Source: Paludibacter sp. (GTDB lineage: Bacteria; Bacteroidota; Bacteroidia; Bacteroidales; Paludibacteraceae). From it: a stretch of DNA of 45,801 nt. Position 1 is the first letter of the stretch, and each line of letters begins with the position of its first letter. Location: assembly GCA_013426815.1 (NCBI GenBank), contig JACDZH010000006.1, positions 1-45,801 of the forward strand. The letters are read 5' to 3'. The notes under the pieces were generated by a model. It saw only the letters and a program-made list of their open reading frames with translations, did no database searches and was not told where the DNA came from. The position numbers and the translations under genes were made by a program. Shown in pieces: positions 1 to 10,433 of the stretch.

Positions 1-157
1 ATAATACAGCTTTTTACAAAATGAAGGCTCGAAAACTGTCAAAGTCAGGAAAAAATTGAACATGCTACTAATATAAAAGAACAATTTAGTTTATTCATAT
101 TTTATGTGGAAGTGAGAGCTAAAAAAGATTGAAAATATTTCAAAAAGAAATTATTAA

Positions 158-901
158 TTAACATCTAATCCAATCCAATCCCGGGTATTCAACTTTTTCC
201 AAAATTTCAGGTACATTTCTGTTGTTTTTAGCATTATTTGCTCTTCTCGAAATTGTATAAGCTGTCATATCCGATTCGGGAAAAGGCTTAATCAATTCGT
301 TAATTTGTTGAGGTTTTAATTCCGAGTCTAACCATTTGATTTGGTCGGAAGGTGTAAGAATTAAAGGCATTCGCTTTTTAAGGTTGTGAATTTTCTCCAT
401 CATCCGATTGGCTGAAGTTGTCAGAATGCTGAAAGTATTTTTTATTTCACCTGTTTTACGGTCTATCCAGGTATCATATATGGCACCCAACGAAAACATT
501 TCATTATCGGCAGGATGAATAAAATAGGGATATTTAACACCATTTACATCGCGCCATTCGTAGAATCCGCTTACTGGTAACAAACATCGCTGACTGATAA
601 TACTTTTTTTAAAAGATGACTTTTCAAAAACGGTTTCACCCATAGCATTTAATGTTTTCGAGCTAATTTCAGTTGCTGTTTGAATATCTTTTACCCACGA
701 AGGAATTAGTCCCCACTCAAACAGAAAAATCCCATCGCTTTTCATAGTTGGCAAGGCTGGATGCGAAAATCCACTAATGAAATAATATTCAGGTAATTGA
801 GGGTCGGTTGATTCATTACCATGTTTGACAGGTAATTCATTATAATAACTTTCGGCTGTTACCAGTTTGTTATTTCGGATTAAAGCAACAGTAAAACACA
901 T
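158..901 (-). CDS. yedK: SOS response-associated peptidase (SRAP/YedK/HMCES family)
   Basis: Starts MCFTVAL (catalytic Cys2); SGFYEWR, PYFIHPADNEMFSLGAIYDTW and RMPLIL motifs typical of SRAP. Confidence 0.93.
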   Translation of the reverse strand: MCFTVALIRNNKLVTAESYYNELPVKHGNESTDPQLPEYYFISGFSHPALPTMKSDGIFLFEWGLIPSWVKDIQTATEISSKTLNAMGETVFEKSSFKKSIISQRCLLPVSGFYEWRDVNGVKYPYFIHPADNEMFSLGAIYDTWIDRKTGEIKNTFSILTTSANRMMEKIHNLKKRMPLILTPSDQIKWLDSELKPQQINELIKPFPESDMTAYTISRRANNAKNNRNVPEILEKVEYPGLDWIRC

Positions 902-952
902 AATATTGTTTGAATTGTTCTGAAATTTACAAATATCTTCATTTTCAAAGTC

Positions 953-2209
953 TTACTCCAGTTCTAATAAATTATCAACTGCTCCAATTTCTTTAAGTCC
1001 GGGAATGGAACTTCCGGCTATACCTTTTATAGAGCCTATAAAATGATTGGTATTGAGCAATACTTTTTCAAGCTGTTTTTCGCGCTGTTTCCATATTCGT
1101 TCCATGGCTCGTTTTTCTTGCGTATAGCTATCTTGTAAGTCAGAAAATCCCTCCACAATAGCTCCCAATTGCAATCTGAATTCGTTGCTGGTTAGGTAAT
1201 TATAAAGCATTTCCATTTTTTCGCCCTTGTTTGTTTGCGATGAATAAGCTTCGTTTATTTTCAATAAACTTTCGCGCAATACCAATACAAGTCCTTTAAA
1301 ATCATTAAAAGTGCAAATCCATACGCCTTCTTTTTGTCCAATTTTTTCCATTCCATCGGGCAAAGCTTCGGTAACAATGATGCAAACATCTGCTTTGGCA
1401 GCCACCGCATCCACTTTAAGTTTATTTATCCATTCGTTGCTGAATGCTTTAGTACGTTTGCTTTCATACAAAATGGTACCACAATCGATGCCAATATGGT
1501 TACGAACCGTATGAATGGCATCGGCACCTTTCACTCCTTTGCCCACTTCGTTAATCAAATCGAATGGGAAAAGCGATTTTAGAATTTCCTCGATAGCCAA
1601 TTCCTGAATTTCACCTTGTAGCTGCATAGAACCCTGTTCGGCTTTGCGCTTCATTTCCTCTGCCAGTTTCTTTTGATCGTCGAGTTGTTTTTCGAGTTCT
1701 TTGATTTTAAGTGACGAATTTTCATCGGCTTGTTGCTTGATAATAAGTTTTTCGGAACGTAGTTTTTCCGAAAACTCCTTTTCTTTTTCCAATACCACTA
1801 GATCGCGAACTTCGTCTTTTTCGCGTTTCAGACGTTCTACTTCAGCTTTTGTTTGGTTCAATTCCTTAACCTGCGAAGTTTTTTGCAGCAATTCTTTTTG
1901 AAGCGATTGTATTTGTTCTGTCGTTTCTTCAGTCATCTTTTCGGTTATCGATTTTTCCAGTTTGGTTTTTTCGACCAATAATTTCGATTTCACAGCTGCT
2001 TCTATCTGACTTTGAATGGTTTCCTTATCTTTCGTAAGTTGCTCTTTTATCTTGTTTATTTCATCCAGTTTTGCTTTGTAACTGATTTCCTTTTGAGCAA
2101 TTTGTTTATCAAAATCTGACTTTAATTTTTCTTGCACTTGATGATAAAGAATATCACTCACATTGATTTCGGCACCACAAGATGGACAGGAAATTGAAGT
2201 TGTTTCCAT
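953..2209 (-). CDS. DUF2130 domain-containing protein with coiled coil
   Basis: N-terminal SCPSCGAEI zinc-ribbon-like motif, long coiled coil, then GADAIHTVRNHIGIDCGTILYESKRTKAFSNEWINKLK typical of DUF2130. Confidence 0.88.
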   Translation of the reverse strand: METTSISCPSCGAEINVSDILYHQVQEKLKSDFDKQIAQKEISYKAKLDEINKIKEQLTKDKETIQSQIEAAVKSKLLVEKTKLEKSITEKMTEETTEQIQSLQKELLQKTSQVKELNQTKAEVERLKREKDEVRDLVVLEKEKEFSEKLRSEKLIIKQQADENSSLKIKELEKQLDDQKKLAEEMKRKAEQGSMQLQGEIQELAIEEILKSLFPFDLINEVGKGVKGADAIHTVRNHIGIDCGTILYESKRTKAFSNEWINKLKVDAVAAKADVCIIVTEALPDGMEKIGQKEGVWICTFNDFKGLVLVLRESLLKINEAYSSQTNKGEKMEMLYNYLTSNEFRLQLGAIVEGFSDLQDSYTQEKRAMERIWKQREKQLEKVLLNTNHFIGSIKGIAGSSIPGLKEIGAVDNLLELE

Positions 2210-2521
2210 AGTTCTTTTGTTTTAAATTTTGACTTATTGGTTTATTCAAACAGATTACAAAAGTTGATAATTTTATTCAAACCGACAAATTGTTAAAGAT
2301 TAATTAACTGTTGAAATAAGCAAAATCTGTTTTGGGATTATTATACTCAAAAACCTTTCGTGTAAAAAATTTACAGCGAAAGGTTTCTGAAAAAAATCAA
2401 TAAATATTTTAGTAAATGAGATTATTCATTTTAAATATGCAGCTAAAAGCACACCAACTTCCTAGTAATCTTATATTTGAATGCATGAAATAAGTTGACC
2501 ATTTTTTTCCAACTACCAACT

Positions 2522-2564
2522 ACCCACTTCCCACTTCCCACTTCCCACTTCCCACTTCCCACTA
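2522..2564. repeat. CCCACTT heptanucleotide microsatellite
   Basis: Five to six consecutive copies of ttcccac(t) just past the ald stop codon. Confidence 0.85.
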
Positions 2565-2569
2565 TTCAC

Positions 2570-3655
2570 TCAAAGTCCGAATGTATCAGCCACTGCTTTG
2601 CAAACTATTTTTCCTTTAACAATATTGAGTCCTTTGCGCAAATCTTCGTGTAATTTACAAGCTTTTTCCCAACCCAAATTTGCCAGTATAAGTGCATAAG
2701 GTAAAGTAGCATTGGTAAGTGCTAATGTAGATGTAAACGGTACTGCGCCGGGAATATTGGCTACACAATAATGTAAAATACCATCAATTGTATAAACAGG
2801 ATCGGTGTGAGTTGTTGGATGTGAAGTTTCAAAACATCCGCCCTGATCGATGGCAACATCCACCAGTACAGATCCGGGTTGCATGAGTTTTAGCATTTCG
2901 AGGGTTATCAAATGAGGTGCTTTTGCGCCCGGAATCAGAACTGCTCCAATTACCAAATCGGTATGCGGAAGTAATTCTTCGATATTATAAGTTGTCGACA
3001 TCAAGGTATCAACATTTGCAGGCATTATTTCGCTTAAATAACGTAGACGTGGCAGTGAAATATCGGCAATGGTTACATGTGCTCCTAATCCAGCAGCCAT
3101 CAAAGCAGCTTGAGTACCCACAATTCCACCACCCAAAACCAACACGTTAGCAGGTTTTACACCCGGAACGCCACCAAGCAAAATACCTTTTCCACCTTTT
3201 GGTCTTTCCAGACAGCGTGCACCTTCCTGAATTGACATGCGTCCTGCCACTTCCGACATTGGAATTAGCAATGGCAATGTAAGATCGGCTTTTTCCACAG
3301 TTTCGTAAGCCAGACATACAGCCTTACTTTCCATCATTGCCAATGTAAGTTCTTTCTCGGATGCAAAATGGAAATATGTAAATATTAATTGATTGGGACG
3401 GATCAGTTTGTATTCGCAGTGAATTGGTTCCTTTACTTTCACAATCATTTCGGCAGTTGCAAACACTTCTAAAGCAGTATGAAGAATTTTTGCACCCGCT
3501 TTGATGTATAGTTCATCGCTGAATCCGCTATTTTCACCGGCATGTGTTTCAACCATTACAGTATGTCCATGTTGAACCAGTGTTTTGGCTCCCGATGGAG
3601 TTAAAGCTACACGGCTTTCGTTATTCTTGATTTCTTTAGGAATTCCAATTTTCAT
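2570..3655 (-). CDS. ald: Alanine dehydrogenase
   Basis: MKIGIPKEIKNNESRVALTPSGAKTLVQHGHTV...; VLGGGIVGTQAALMAAGLGAHVTIADI Rossmann motif. Confidence 0.96.
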   Translation of the reverse strand: MKIGIPKEIKNNESRVALTPSGAKTLVQHGHTVMVETHAGENSGFSDELYIKAGAKILHTALEVFATAEMIVKVKEPIHCEYKLIRPNQLIFTYFHFASEKELTLAMMESKAVCLAYETVEKADLTLPLLIPMSEVAGRMSIQEGARCLERPKGGKGILLGGVPGVKPANVLVLGGGIVGTQAALMAAGLGAHVTIADISLPRLRYLSEIMPANVDTLMSTTYNIEELLPHTDLVIGAVLIPGAKAPHLITLEMLKLMQPGSVLVDVAIDQGGCFETSHPTTHTDPVYTIDGILHYCVANIPGAVPFTSTLALTNATLPYALILANLGWEKACKLHEDLRKGLNIVKGKIVCKAVADTFGL

Positions 3656-3984
3656 AAACTTTTAATTTAAATTATTGAACATTTTTCCAGTTTTAACAAC
3701 CCTAATGTTGAGGAAAGAAGCGAAAAACGCTGTAAAAATACAAGATTTATTTCAAATTGAAATTAAAATTTAAAATTATTTGATTAAAACTGGATAAATA
3801 ATATATATATATACTGAAATTTAATCATATAACATAGTTTCAAATTGGTTTATTTTGCCATATAATATTTTAATTACATATATAAACAACTAAAATAGTA
3901 AATAATTGTGTACAAAATACGCATATACGGTTATAAATTGAAAGTATAAAGCAAAAATTATTTTTCAACCTTTCGTTTACAAAC

Positions 3985-4206
3985 CTAAATGTAAATTTTA
4001 GTAACATTGCTGGCATAATTTCCAAAAATTCTAATACCACCCACAATTTTGTTATAAATTTGAACCGGTTCTGATAAGAAGCCATCGCACTCATTTGCAA
4101 CCTGAAGTGATTTTAGATTTAAATAATAATCCTGGCTAATATTTTGTAGAAAAATGTTGACTTTTTTTCTGTTTGGCAATCTAGATAAACCTTTATCATT
4201 TGGCAT
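3985..4206 (-). pseudogene. Possible C-terminal remnant of a DUF4249-type lipoprotein gene
   Basis: QDYYLNLKSLQVANECDGFLSEPVQIYNKIVGGIRIFGNYASNVTKIYI resembles the DUF4249 C-terminus (..EPVQIYSNI.GG.GIFGGY..); no upstream coding portion present. Confidence 0.45.
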
Positions 4207-4310
4207 ATAATTATAATTTTCAATTCATAATTCCGAAGCAACAAACGTTTGCAATATAAATAATACTTATTTACACTTTATGACTATGTTTGTTGATATT
4301 TTATAATTAC

Positions 4311-4320
4311 TTTTGTTTTA
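4311..4320 (+). promoter_or_regulatory. Bacteroidota -7 element (TACTTTTG) upstream of the GH97 gene
   Basis: ttacttttg matches TAnnTTTG. Confidence 0.4.
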
Positions 4321-4360
4321 GAATATATTCAATAACAATCCCGTTAATATTCAGACATTA

Positions 4361-6499
4361 ATGAAAAAAATTATGTTATTAATGTTAGTTATGGCAATAA
4401 GTCTATCTGGCATAACAGAAAATTTGCAATCGCCAAATAAAAATTTCCGACTTGATTTTTCGGTAAATTCAGCAGGAGAACCTGTTTATTCACTGATATA
4501 CAAGGATAAAACGATTATAAAACCGTCAAAACTCGGATTGGAATTAAAAAATGATCCATCACTTTTGACCGGATTTAATATTCAAAAAGTTGAAACAAGT
4601 ACCTTCGACGAAACATGGAAACCCGTTTGGGGCGAAGTAAGCGAAATTCGGAGCAATTACAATGAATTATTGGTCATATTGGAACAAAAAGCAGAAGAAA
4701 GAACTATAAAGATTCGTTTCCGATTATTCAATGATGGACTGGGATTTAGGTATGAATTTGATAAACAACCCAGGTTGAATTATTTTAAGATTGCCAACGA
4801 AATGACTCAATTTGCACTAACAGGCGATCATAAAACATTCTGGATACCGGGCGATTACGATACCAATGAATATTTCTATGCTACAACCAAACTTTCGGAA
4901 GTGGATGCGGGCAAAGTGGATGGAAACGGAATTGGAACACATGGATATTTTGCGAAAAATGGAATACAAACACCATTGTTGATGAAAACTGCCGAAGGCA
5001 TTTACATTAGTATTTTCGAAGCTGCTTTGGTTGATTATTCTACTATGCAGTTATTAATAGATCAAACAAATTTTGTTTTAACCTCCACTTTAGTGCCCGA
5101 TGCAGTTGGAACTAAAGCTTATATGCAAACGCCGCAGCACACACCTTGGCGCACTGTAATTGTGAGTGATAATGCAGCTGAATTGCTGGAATCTAAAACT
5201 ATTTTAAACCTCAACGAACCAAGTAAAATTGCTGATCCCAGTTTCATTCATCCTCAAAAATTTATTGGAATTTGGTGGGGAATGCATGTTCCAAACATAA
5301 TGTCGTGGAATTATTCACATTCGCCCAATATTAAACTTAAAGATACCGATTGGAGTTCACTAGTGCCCCTGCCTCAACATGGTGCGAAAACTGAGAATGT
5401 AAAACGTTATATTGATTTTGCGGCAAAAAATGGTTTTGCAGGGGTTTTGGTCGAAGGTTGGAATGTTGGTTGGGAAGATTGGGCAGGAAACTGGAAAGAA
5501 GATGTATTTGATTTTATTACACCCTATCCCGATTTTGATGTAAAAGCAATACATGAATATGCTGTTTCGAAAGGTGTGAAAATTATTATGCATCACGAGA
5601 CTTCAGCTTCGGTAACAAACTATGAACGTCGTATTGACAAAGCTATCGAATTTATGAAAGCGAATGGTTACGATGCTGTCAAAACAGGATATGTCGGCTG
5701 GATTATTCCACGCGGTGAAAAACATGATGGTCAATGGATGGTTAATCATTACATTCGTGTGGCAGAGAAATTGGCAGAAAATCGCATCATGCTGGATGCA
5801 CATGAACCCGTTCGACCTACGGGTTTGCACCGCACCTATCCTAATTGGATGGCTTGCGAAGCAGCTCGTGGAAACGAATTCAATGCATGGAGTGTAGGAA
5901 ATCCACCCGAACATGAAACTATTTTGCCATTTACCCGATTGATGGGTGGTCCTATGGATTATACTCCGGGGATTTTCGAAATCAAAATGAATTATTACGA
6001 TGCTAAAAATACAAATCAGGTTCATACAACCCTGGCAAAACAATTGGCGCTTTATATTACCATGTACAGCCCACTGCAAATGGCTGCCGATTTGCCCGAA
6101 AATTATGAAAAACGAATGGATGCTTTTCAGTTTATCAAAGACGTAGCAGTAGATTGGGATGACACTAAATATCTCGAAGCTGAACCGGGCGATTATATTA
6201 CCATAGCACGAAAGGCAAAAGGTACTTCCGACTGGTTTGTAGGTGCAATTACGGATGAAAATGCGCGTATTGCAATAGTTCCATTCAGTTTTCTGGATGC
6301 AAATCAATGGTATATTGCCACCATATATGGTGATGCTGCCACTGCCGACTGGAAAGAAAACCCGATGTCATATCAAATCCAGAAAGTACTTGTAAACTCC
6401 AAAACAATACTTAAACAAAAATTAGCTCCCGGAGGTGGAGCAGCGATTAGCCTTAAGAAAGCAGTTAAAGAAGAGATGAAGGGTTTGAAGAAAATTTGA
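4361..6499 (+). CDS. Glycoside hydrolase family 97 (alpha-glucosidase/alpha-galactosidase, SusB-like)
   Basis: Signal peptide; SPNKNFRLDFSVN..PVYSLIYKDKTII; IGIWWGMHV; GFAGVLVEGWNVGWEDW; DAHEPVRPTGLHRTYPN; N- and C-terminal GH97 modules. Confidence 0.95.
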   Translation: MKKIMLLMLVMAISLSGITENLQSPNKNFRLDFSVNSAGEPVYSLIYKDKTIIKPSKLGLELKNDPSLLTGFNIQKVETSTFDETWKPVWGEVSEIRSNYNELLVILEQKAEERTIKIRFRLFNDGLGFRYEFDKQPRLNYFKIANEMTQFALTGDHKTFWIPGDYDTNEYFYATTKLSEVDAGKVDGNGIGTHGYFAKNGIQTPLLMKTAEGIYISIFEAALVDYSTMQLLIDQTNFVLTSTLVPDAVGTKAYMQTPQHTPWRTVIVSDNAAELLESKTILNLNEPSKIADPSFIHPQKFIGIWWGMHVPNIMSWNYSHSPNIKLKDTDWSSLVPLPQHGAKTENVKRYIDFAAKNGFAGVLVEGWNVGWEDWAGNWKEDVFDFITPYPDFDVKAIHEYAVSKGVKIIMHHETSASVTNYERRIDKAIEFMKANGYDAVKTGYVGWIIPRGEKHDGQWMVNHYIRVAEKLAENRIMLDAHEPVRPTGLHRTYPNWMACEAARGNEFNAWSVGNPPEHETILPFTRLMGGPMDYTPGIFEIKMNYYDAKNTNQVHTTLAKQLALYITMYSPLQMAADLPENYEKRMDAFQFIKDVAVDWDDTKYLEAEPGDYITIARKAKGTSDWFVGAITDENARIAIVPFSFLDANQWYIATIYGDAATADWKENPMSYQIQKVLVNSKTILKQKLAPGGGAAISLKKAVKEEMKGLKKI

Positions 6500-6518
6500 A
6501 AAATGTAAATATGTAAAT

Positions 6519-6555
6519 TGCCGGTGTATCATTGAACTATGCATCGGCATTTTTT
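6519..6555 (+). terminator. Rho-independent terminator after GH97
   Basis: TGCCGGTG...CATCGGCA stem followed by TTTTTT. Confidence 0.65.
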
Positions 6556-6556
6556 A

Positions 6557-6564
6557 TATCTTTG
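6557..6564 (+). promoter_or_regulatory. Bacteroidota -7 element TATCTTTG for the MetH-like gene
   Basis: tatctttgc immediately downstream of the terminator T-run. Confidence 0.5.
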
Positions 6565-6659
6565 CAAACGGATTATGAAATCAAAATCTCTCAAACTTAA
6601 TTCAATCGAAATAATCCTGAGAATCAATCAAATTAAACTATCAAATCAGAAATAAATCC

Positions 6660-7541
6660 ATGATACCAACATTATTAGAAAATTTCAATCAAGGTAATAC
6701 TTTGGTATCGGATGGTGCTTGGGGAACATTTTTGCAAGCAAGAGTTTTAAAACCGTGCGAATGTCCTGAGGAATGGAACTTAACTCATCCAACTGAAGTA
6801 TATGATAATGCACTGGGTAATATCAAAGCTGGTGCTGATACCCTCGAAACCAATAGTTTTGGTGGAAATTATTTTAAACTAAAAAGATTCGGATTAGAAA
6901 ACCAGGAGTATGCACTCAACAAAAAAGCTGCTGAAATATCGCGACAAGCTGCCGGTGATGAAAAATATGTGTTGGGTTCAATCGAACCAATAGGTGAAAT
7001 TTTGATGATGGATGATTATACGGAAGAGGAACTTTACGAAGCATTTAAAGATCAATCAATTGCACTATACGAAGGTGGCGCAGATGCAATCAATTTTGAA
7101 ACAATGACTGCGCTCGATGAAGCTACAATTGCAGTTCGGGCAACCCGCGAAAATACGCAATGCGAAGTTATTTGCACCATGACTTTCGATTATCTGCAAA
7201 CCGATGAATTCCGTACCATGATTGGTGTTTCGCCTACTAAAATGGTTGTAGCATTAAAAAGATGCCTGTGAACATATTGTTGGTGCCAATTGTAGCAATG
7301 GAATTGAAGGAATGATAAAAATTACCAAAGAAATTCGTCTTGTTGATAAAGAAATTCCTGTTTTGATTCATGCAAAAGCCGGTTTACCTGTTTTAAAGGA
7401 AATTGTACTGTTTTTCCCGAAACACCCGAAATGATGGCTGCCTTTGCATCCCAATTATCCAAAGCCGGAGCAAATATTATTGGCGGATGTTGTGGGACAA
7501 CACCCGAAGATATTAAAAAACTGGTGGAAGTGCTTAGATAA
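6660..7541 (+). CDS. Homocysteine S-methyltransferase domain protein (MetH N-terminal-like), frame-disrupted as sequenced
   Basis: LLENFNQGNTLVSDGAWGTFLQ, ETNSFGGN, GSIEPIGE. After correcting +A in A5 (7256-7260) and -A in AAA (7395-7397) the reading continues DACEHIVGANCSNGIEGMIKITKEIR..VLIHAKAGLPVLKGNCTVFPETPEMMAAFASQLSKAGANIIGGCCGTTPEDIKKLVEVLR*, including the GGCCGT zinc ligands. Confidence 0.85.
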
Positions 7542-7554
7542 CTTACTCATTTTC

Positions 7555-7664
7555 AAACACTCAAACCATTCAAACTTCAAACCTTTCAAACTTTCAAACT
7601 TTTCAAACTTTTCAAACTTTTCAAACTTTCAAACCTTTCAAACCTTTCAAACCTTTCAAACCTT
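7555..7664. repeat. TTCAAAC(TT/CT) microsatellite
   Basis: About 13 imperfect consecutive copies of ttcaaac(y)t directly upstream of rarA. Confidence 0.85.
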
Positions 7665-7670
7665 TTTCCC

Positions 7671-8936
7671 ATGCCACCATTAGCCGAACGTCTACGCCCA
7701 CAAACACTCGATCATTATATTGGTCAAAAACATTTGGTTGGTGAAAAGGCCATTTTGCGCCAAATGATCGAATCGGGTCATATTGCTTCCTTTATACTTT
7801 GGGGACCTCCCGGAGTTGGCAAAACTACGCTCGCAAAAATTATTGCCAATAAACTCGATAGACCATATTATACTTTGAGTGCTGTGAGTTCGGGGGTAAA
7901 AGATGTGCGAGATGTCATCGAAAAAGCGAAAGCCAACCGTTTTTTTTCACAAGCCAATCCCATTTTATTTATCGACGAAATCCACCGTTTTAGTAAATCG
8001 CAACAGGATTCATTGCTCGGTGCTGTAGAAAATGGCACTGTAACTTTGATTGGTGCAACAACCGAAAATCCTTCTTTTGAAGTTATCACTCCACTCCTAT
8101 CACGTTGTCAGGTGTATGTTCTCAAATCGCTCGATAAAGAAGATTTATTGGAATTAGCCAACTACGCCATCAAAACTGACAGTGAACTAAAAAACCGAGA
8201 AATTATTTTTGAAGAAACCGAATCTTTACTCCGTTTCTCTGGTGGTGATGCACGTAAATTGCTGAATATAATAGAATTGGTGGTGAATTCTGATACTCCA
8301 GAAAAAGTAATTTTCACAAACGAAATTGTTACCGAACGGCTACAACAAAATCCATCGGCTTACGATAAAGACGGTGAAATGCACTACGATATTATTTCTG
8401 CATTTATAAAATCCATCCGTGGCAGCGATCCGGATGCTGCCATTTATTGGTTGGCACGCATGGTGGCAGGTGGCGAAGACCCTAAATTTATTGCCCGCCG
8501 ATTGGTAATTTCGGCTTCCGAAGACATTGGACTGGCGAATCCAAATGCCTTGTTACTGGCAAATGCCTGTTTTGATGCTTTGCAAAAAATTGGTTGGCCC
8601 GAAGGACGCATTATTCTGGCAGAAGCTACGGTTTATCTGGCTGCTTCGCCCAAAAGTAACTCAGCTTATTTGGCCATCGACGATGCATTGGCTTTGGTTG
8701 AACGAACGGGAAATCTACCTGTTCCGTTACATTTACGAAATGCACCCACAAAATTGATGAAAGATTTGAATTACGGAAAAGATTATAAATATTCACACGA
8801 TTTTGCCAATCATTTTGTGAATCAGCAATTTATGCCATCAGAACTTAAGAATGAACGGATTTGGAAAGTACAAAATAGTCCTGCAGAGAGTAAATTGGGC
8901 GATTGGCTACGGGAATTGTGGAAAGGAAGGTATTAA
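7671..8936 (+). CDS. rarA: Replication-associated recombination protein A (RarA/MgsA AAA+ ATPase)
   Basis: PLAERLRPQTLDHYIGQKHLVG..FILWGPPGVGKTTLAKIIA; LFIDEIHRFSKSQQDSLLGAVE; GATTENPSFEV. Confidence 0.95.
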   Translation: MPPLAERLRPQTLDHYIGQKHLVGEKAILRQMIESGHIASFILWGPPGVGKTTLAKIIANKLDRPYYTLSAVSSGVKDVRDVIEKAKANRFFSQANPILFIDEIHRFSKSQQDSLLGAVENGTVTLIGATTENPSFEVITPLLSRCQVYVLKSLDKEDLLELANYAIKTDSELKNREIIFEETESLLRFSGGDARKLLNIIELVVNSDTPEKVIFTNEIVTERLQQNPSAYDKDGEMHYDIISAFIKSIRGSDPDAAIYWLARMVAGGEDPKFIARRLVISASEDIGLANPNALLLANACFDALQKIGWPEGRIILAEATVYLAASPKSNSAYLAIDDALALVERTGNLPVPLHLRNAPTKLMKDLNYGKDYKYSHDFANHFVNQQFMPSELKNERIWKVQNSPAESKLGDWLRELWKGRY

Positions 8937-9011
8937 TACAATTTACAACTTACAATTTACAATTCAAATAAACTGTTATCTTTAAAGAAATCTGAGTTCA
9001 AAAAAATCATT

Positions 9012-9019
9012 ACCTTTGC
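9012..9019 (+). promoter_or_regulatory. Bacteroidota -7 element TACCTTTG for mtaB
   Basis: ttacctttgcac 5' of mtaB. Confidence 0.5.
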
Positions 9020-9041
9020 ACTTTCAAATTTTCACTCCTTC

Positions 9042-10358
9042 ATGATTGATAACACACAGTTCAATAATAAAAAAGTAGCCTACCATACCTTGGGCTGTAA
9101 GTTAAATTTTGCAGAAACTTCTGCCATAGGCAAGCAACTAAGCGACGAAGGATTTATTAAAGTAAAAGCGGGAGAACAAGCAGATATTTGTATTATCAAT
9201 ACCTGCTCTGTAACTGATACTGCCGATCATAAATGCCGACAAGCCATCAATCGATTAAATCGCATTCATCCCAATGCCATAATGGTGGTAACTGGTTGTT
9301 ATGCACAGTTAAAACCCAACGAAATTGCAGCCATACAAGGTGTTGACCTGGTGTTGGGTGCCAATGAAAAATTTAATATTCTATCGTATTTAAATAAACT
9401 TGACACCGAAAAAAACGGTGAGATCCATCGGGATGAAATTCTGAAAGTAACCGATTTTAAACCGTCCTGTTCGCGCGACGACCGTACACGATATTTTCTG
9501 AAAGTTCAGGATGGATGTGATTATTTCTGCACTTATTGCACCATTCCACTTGCCCGTGGTCGAAGTAGAAATGCAAGTATTGCTGAAACAGTAGCAATGG
9601 CGCAACAAGCGATTGATGACGGAGCAAAAGAAATTGTACTTTCGGGCGTTAATACCGGCGATTTTGGAAAATCGACAGGAGAAAACTTCTTCGATTTGGT
9701 AAAAGCTTTAGATGCTTTACCCAACGAAATCCGATTTCGAATTTCATCGATTGAGCCGAATCTATTGACAGACGAATTAATTGATTTTGTAGCCCATAGT
9801 CAGCATTTTATGCCACATTTTCATATTCCATTGCAATCGGGATCAAACGAGGTTTTAAAACTTATGAAACGCCGTTACACCACTGAGTTTTTTGCCGAAA
9901 AGATTAATACCATAAAAAAAATGATACCTCATGCATTTATTGGGGTAGATGTAATTGTTGGTGTGAAAGGTGAAACAAACGAATTATTTGAAAACGCACT
10001 TGATTTTATTAAAACTTTGGATATTTGTCAATTACATGTTTTCAGTTATTCCGAACGGGCGGGTACAAAAATGCTGGAAATTGAACATACCGTTTCAACA
10101 CCTGAACGGAAACGCAGAAGTGAAGTGCTGCACACAGTCTCGGATAAAATGACCTACGCTTTTTACGAAACTCAAATAGGAAAAACAGTTCAAGTTCTTT
10201 GGGAAAGCCGACACAATGGCGAAAATATGGTCGGATTTACAGAGAATTATATTCGTGCCGAACTGCCTTTTGATAAAAATAAAGTGAATACGCTTCAATC
10301 TGTTGTTCTGGGTGATTGGAACAATGAAATGTCGGCATTGAAAGCAAATATTCAATGA
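9042..10358 (+). CDS. mtaB: tRNA t6A37 methylthiotransferase MtaB
   Basis: VAYHTLGCKLNFAETSAIG; INTCSVTDTADHKCRQ; DGCDYFCTYCTIPLARGRSRN radical-SAM cluster. Confidence 0.93.
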   Translation: MIDNTQFNNKKVAYHTLGCKLNFAETSAIGKQLSDEGFIKVKAGEQADICIINTCSVTDTADHKCRQAINRLNRIHPNAIMVVTGCYAQLKPNEIAAIQGVDLVLGANEKFNILSYLNKLDTEKNGEIHRDEILKVTDFKPSCSRDDRTRYFLKVQDGCDYFCTYCTIPLARGRSRNASIAETVAMAQQAIDDGAKEIVLSGVNTGDFGKSTGENFFDLVKALDALPNEIRFRISSIEPNLLTDELIDFVAHSQHFMPHFHIPLQSGSNEVLKLMKRRYTTEFFAEKINTIKKMIPHAFIGVDVIVGVKGETNELFENALDFIKTLDICQLHVFSYSERAGTKMLEIEHTVSTPERKRRSEVLHTVSDKMTYAFYETQIGKTVQVLWESRHNGENMVGFTENYIRAELPFDKNKVNTLQSVVLGDWNNEMSALKANIQ

Positions 10359-10433
10359 ATTAATTAAAATAAACTGAAAACTGTTACTTGTCATTTTTTA
10401 GCGTTTGAATTACAAAAATCATATCCACTCTAC

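Noticed and set aside
5603-6307. 234-aa antisense ORF opposite GH97 (and many other antisense ORFs over rarA, PBP1A, folD, bamA)
   Set aside because: Shadow ORFs opposite strong coding genes, with atypical Cys/Ile/Phe-rich composition and no recognisable domain.
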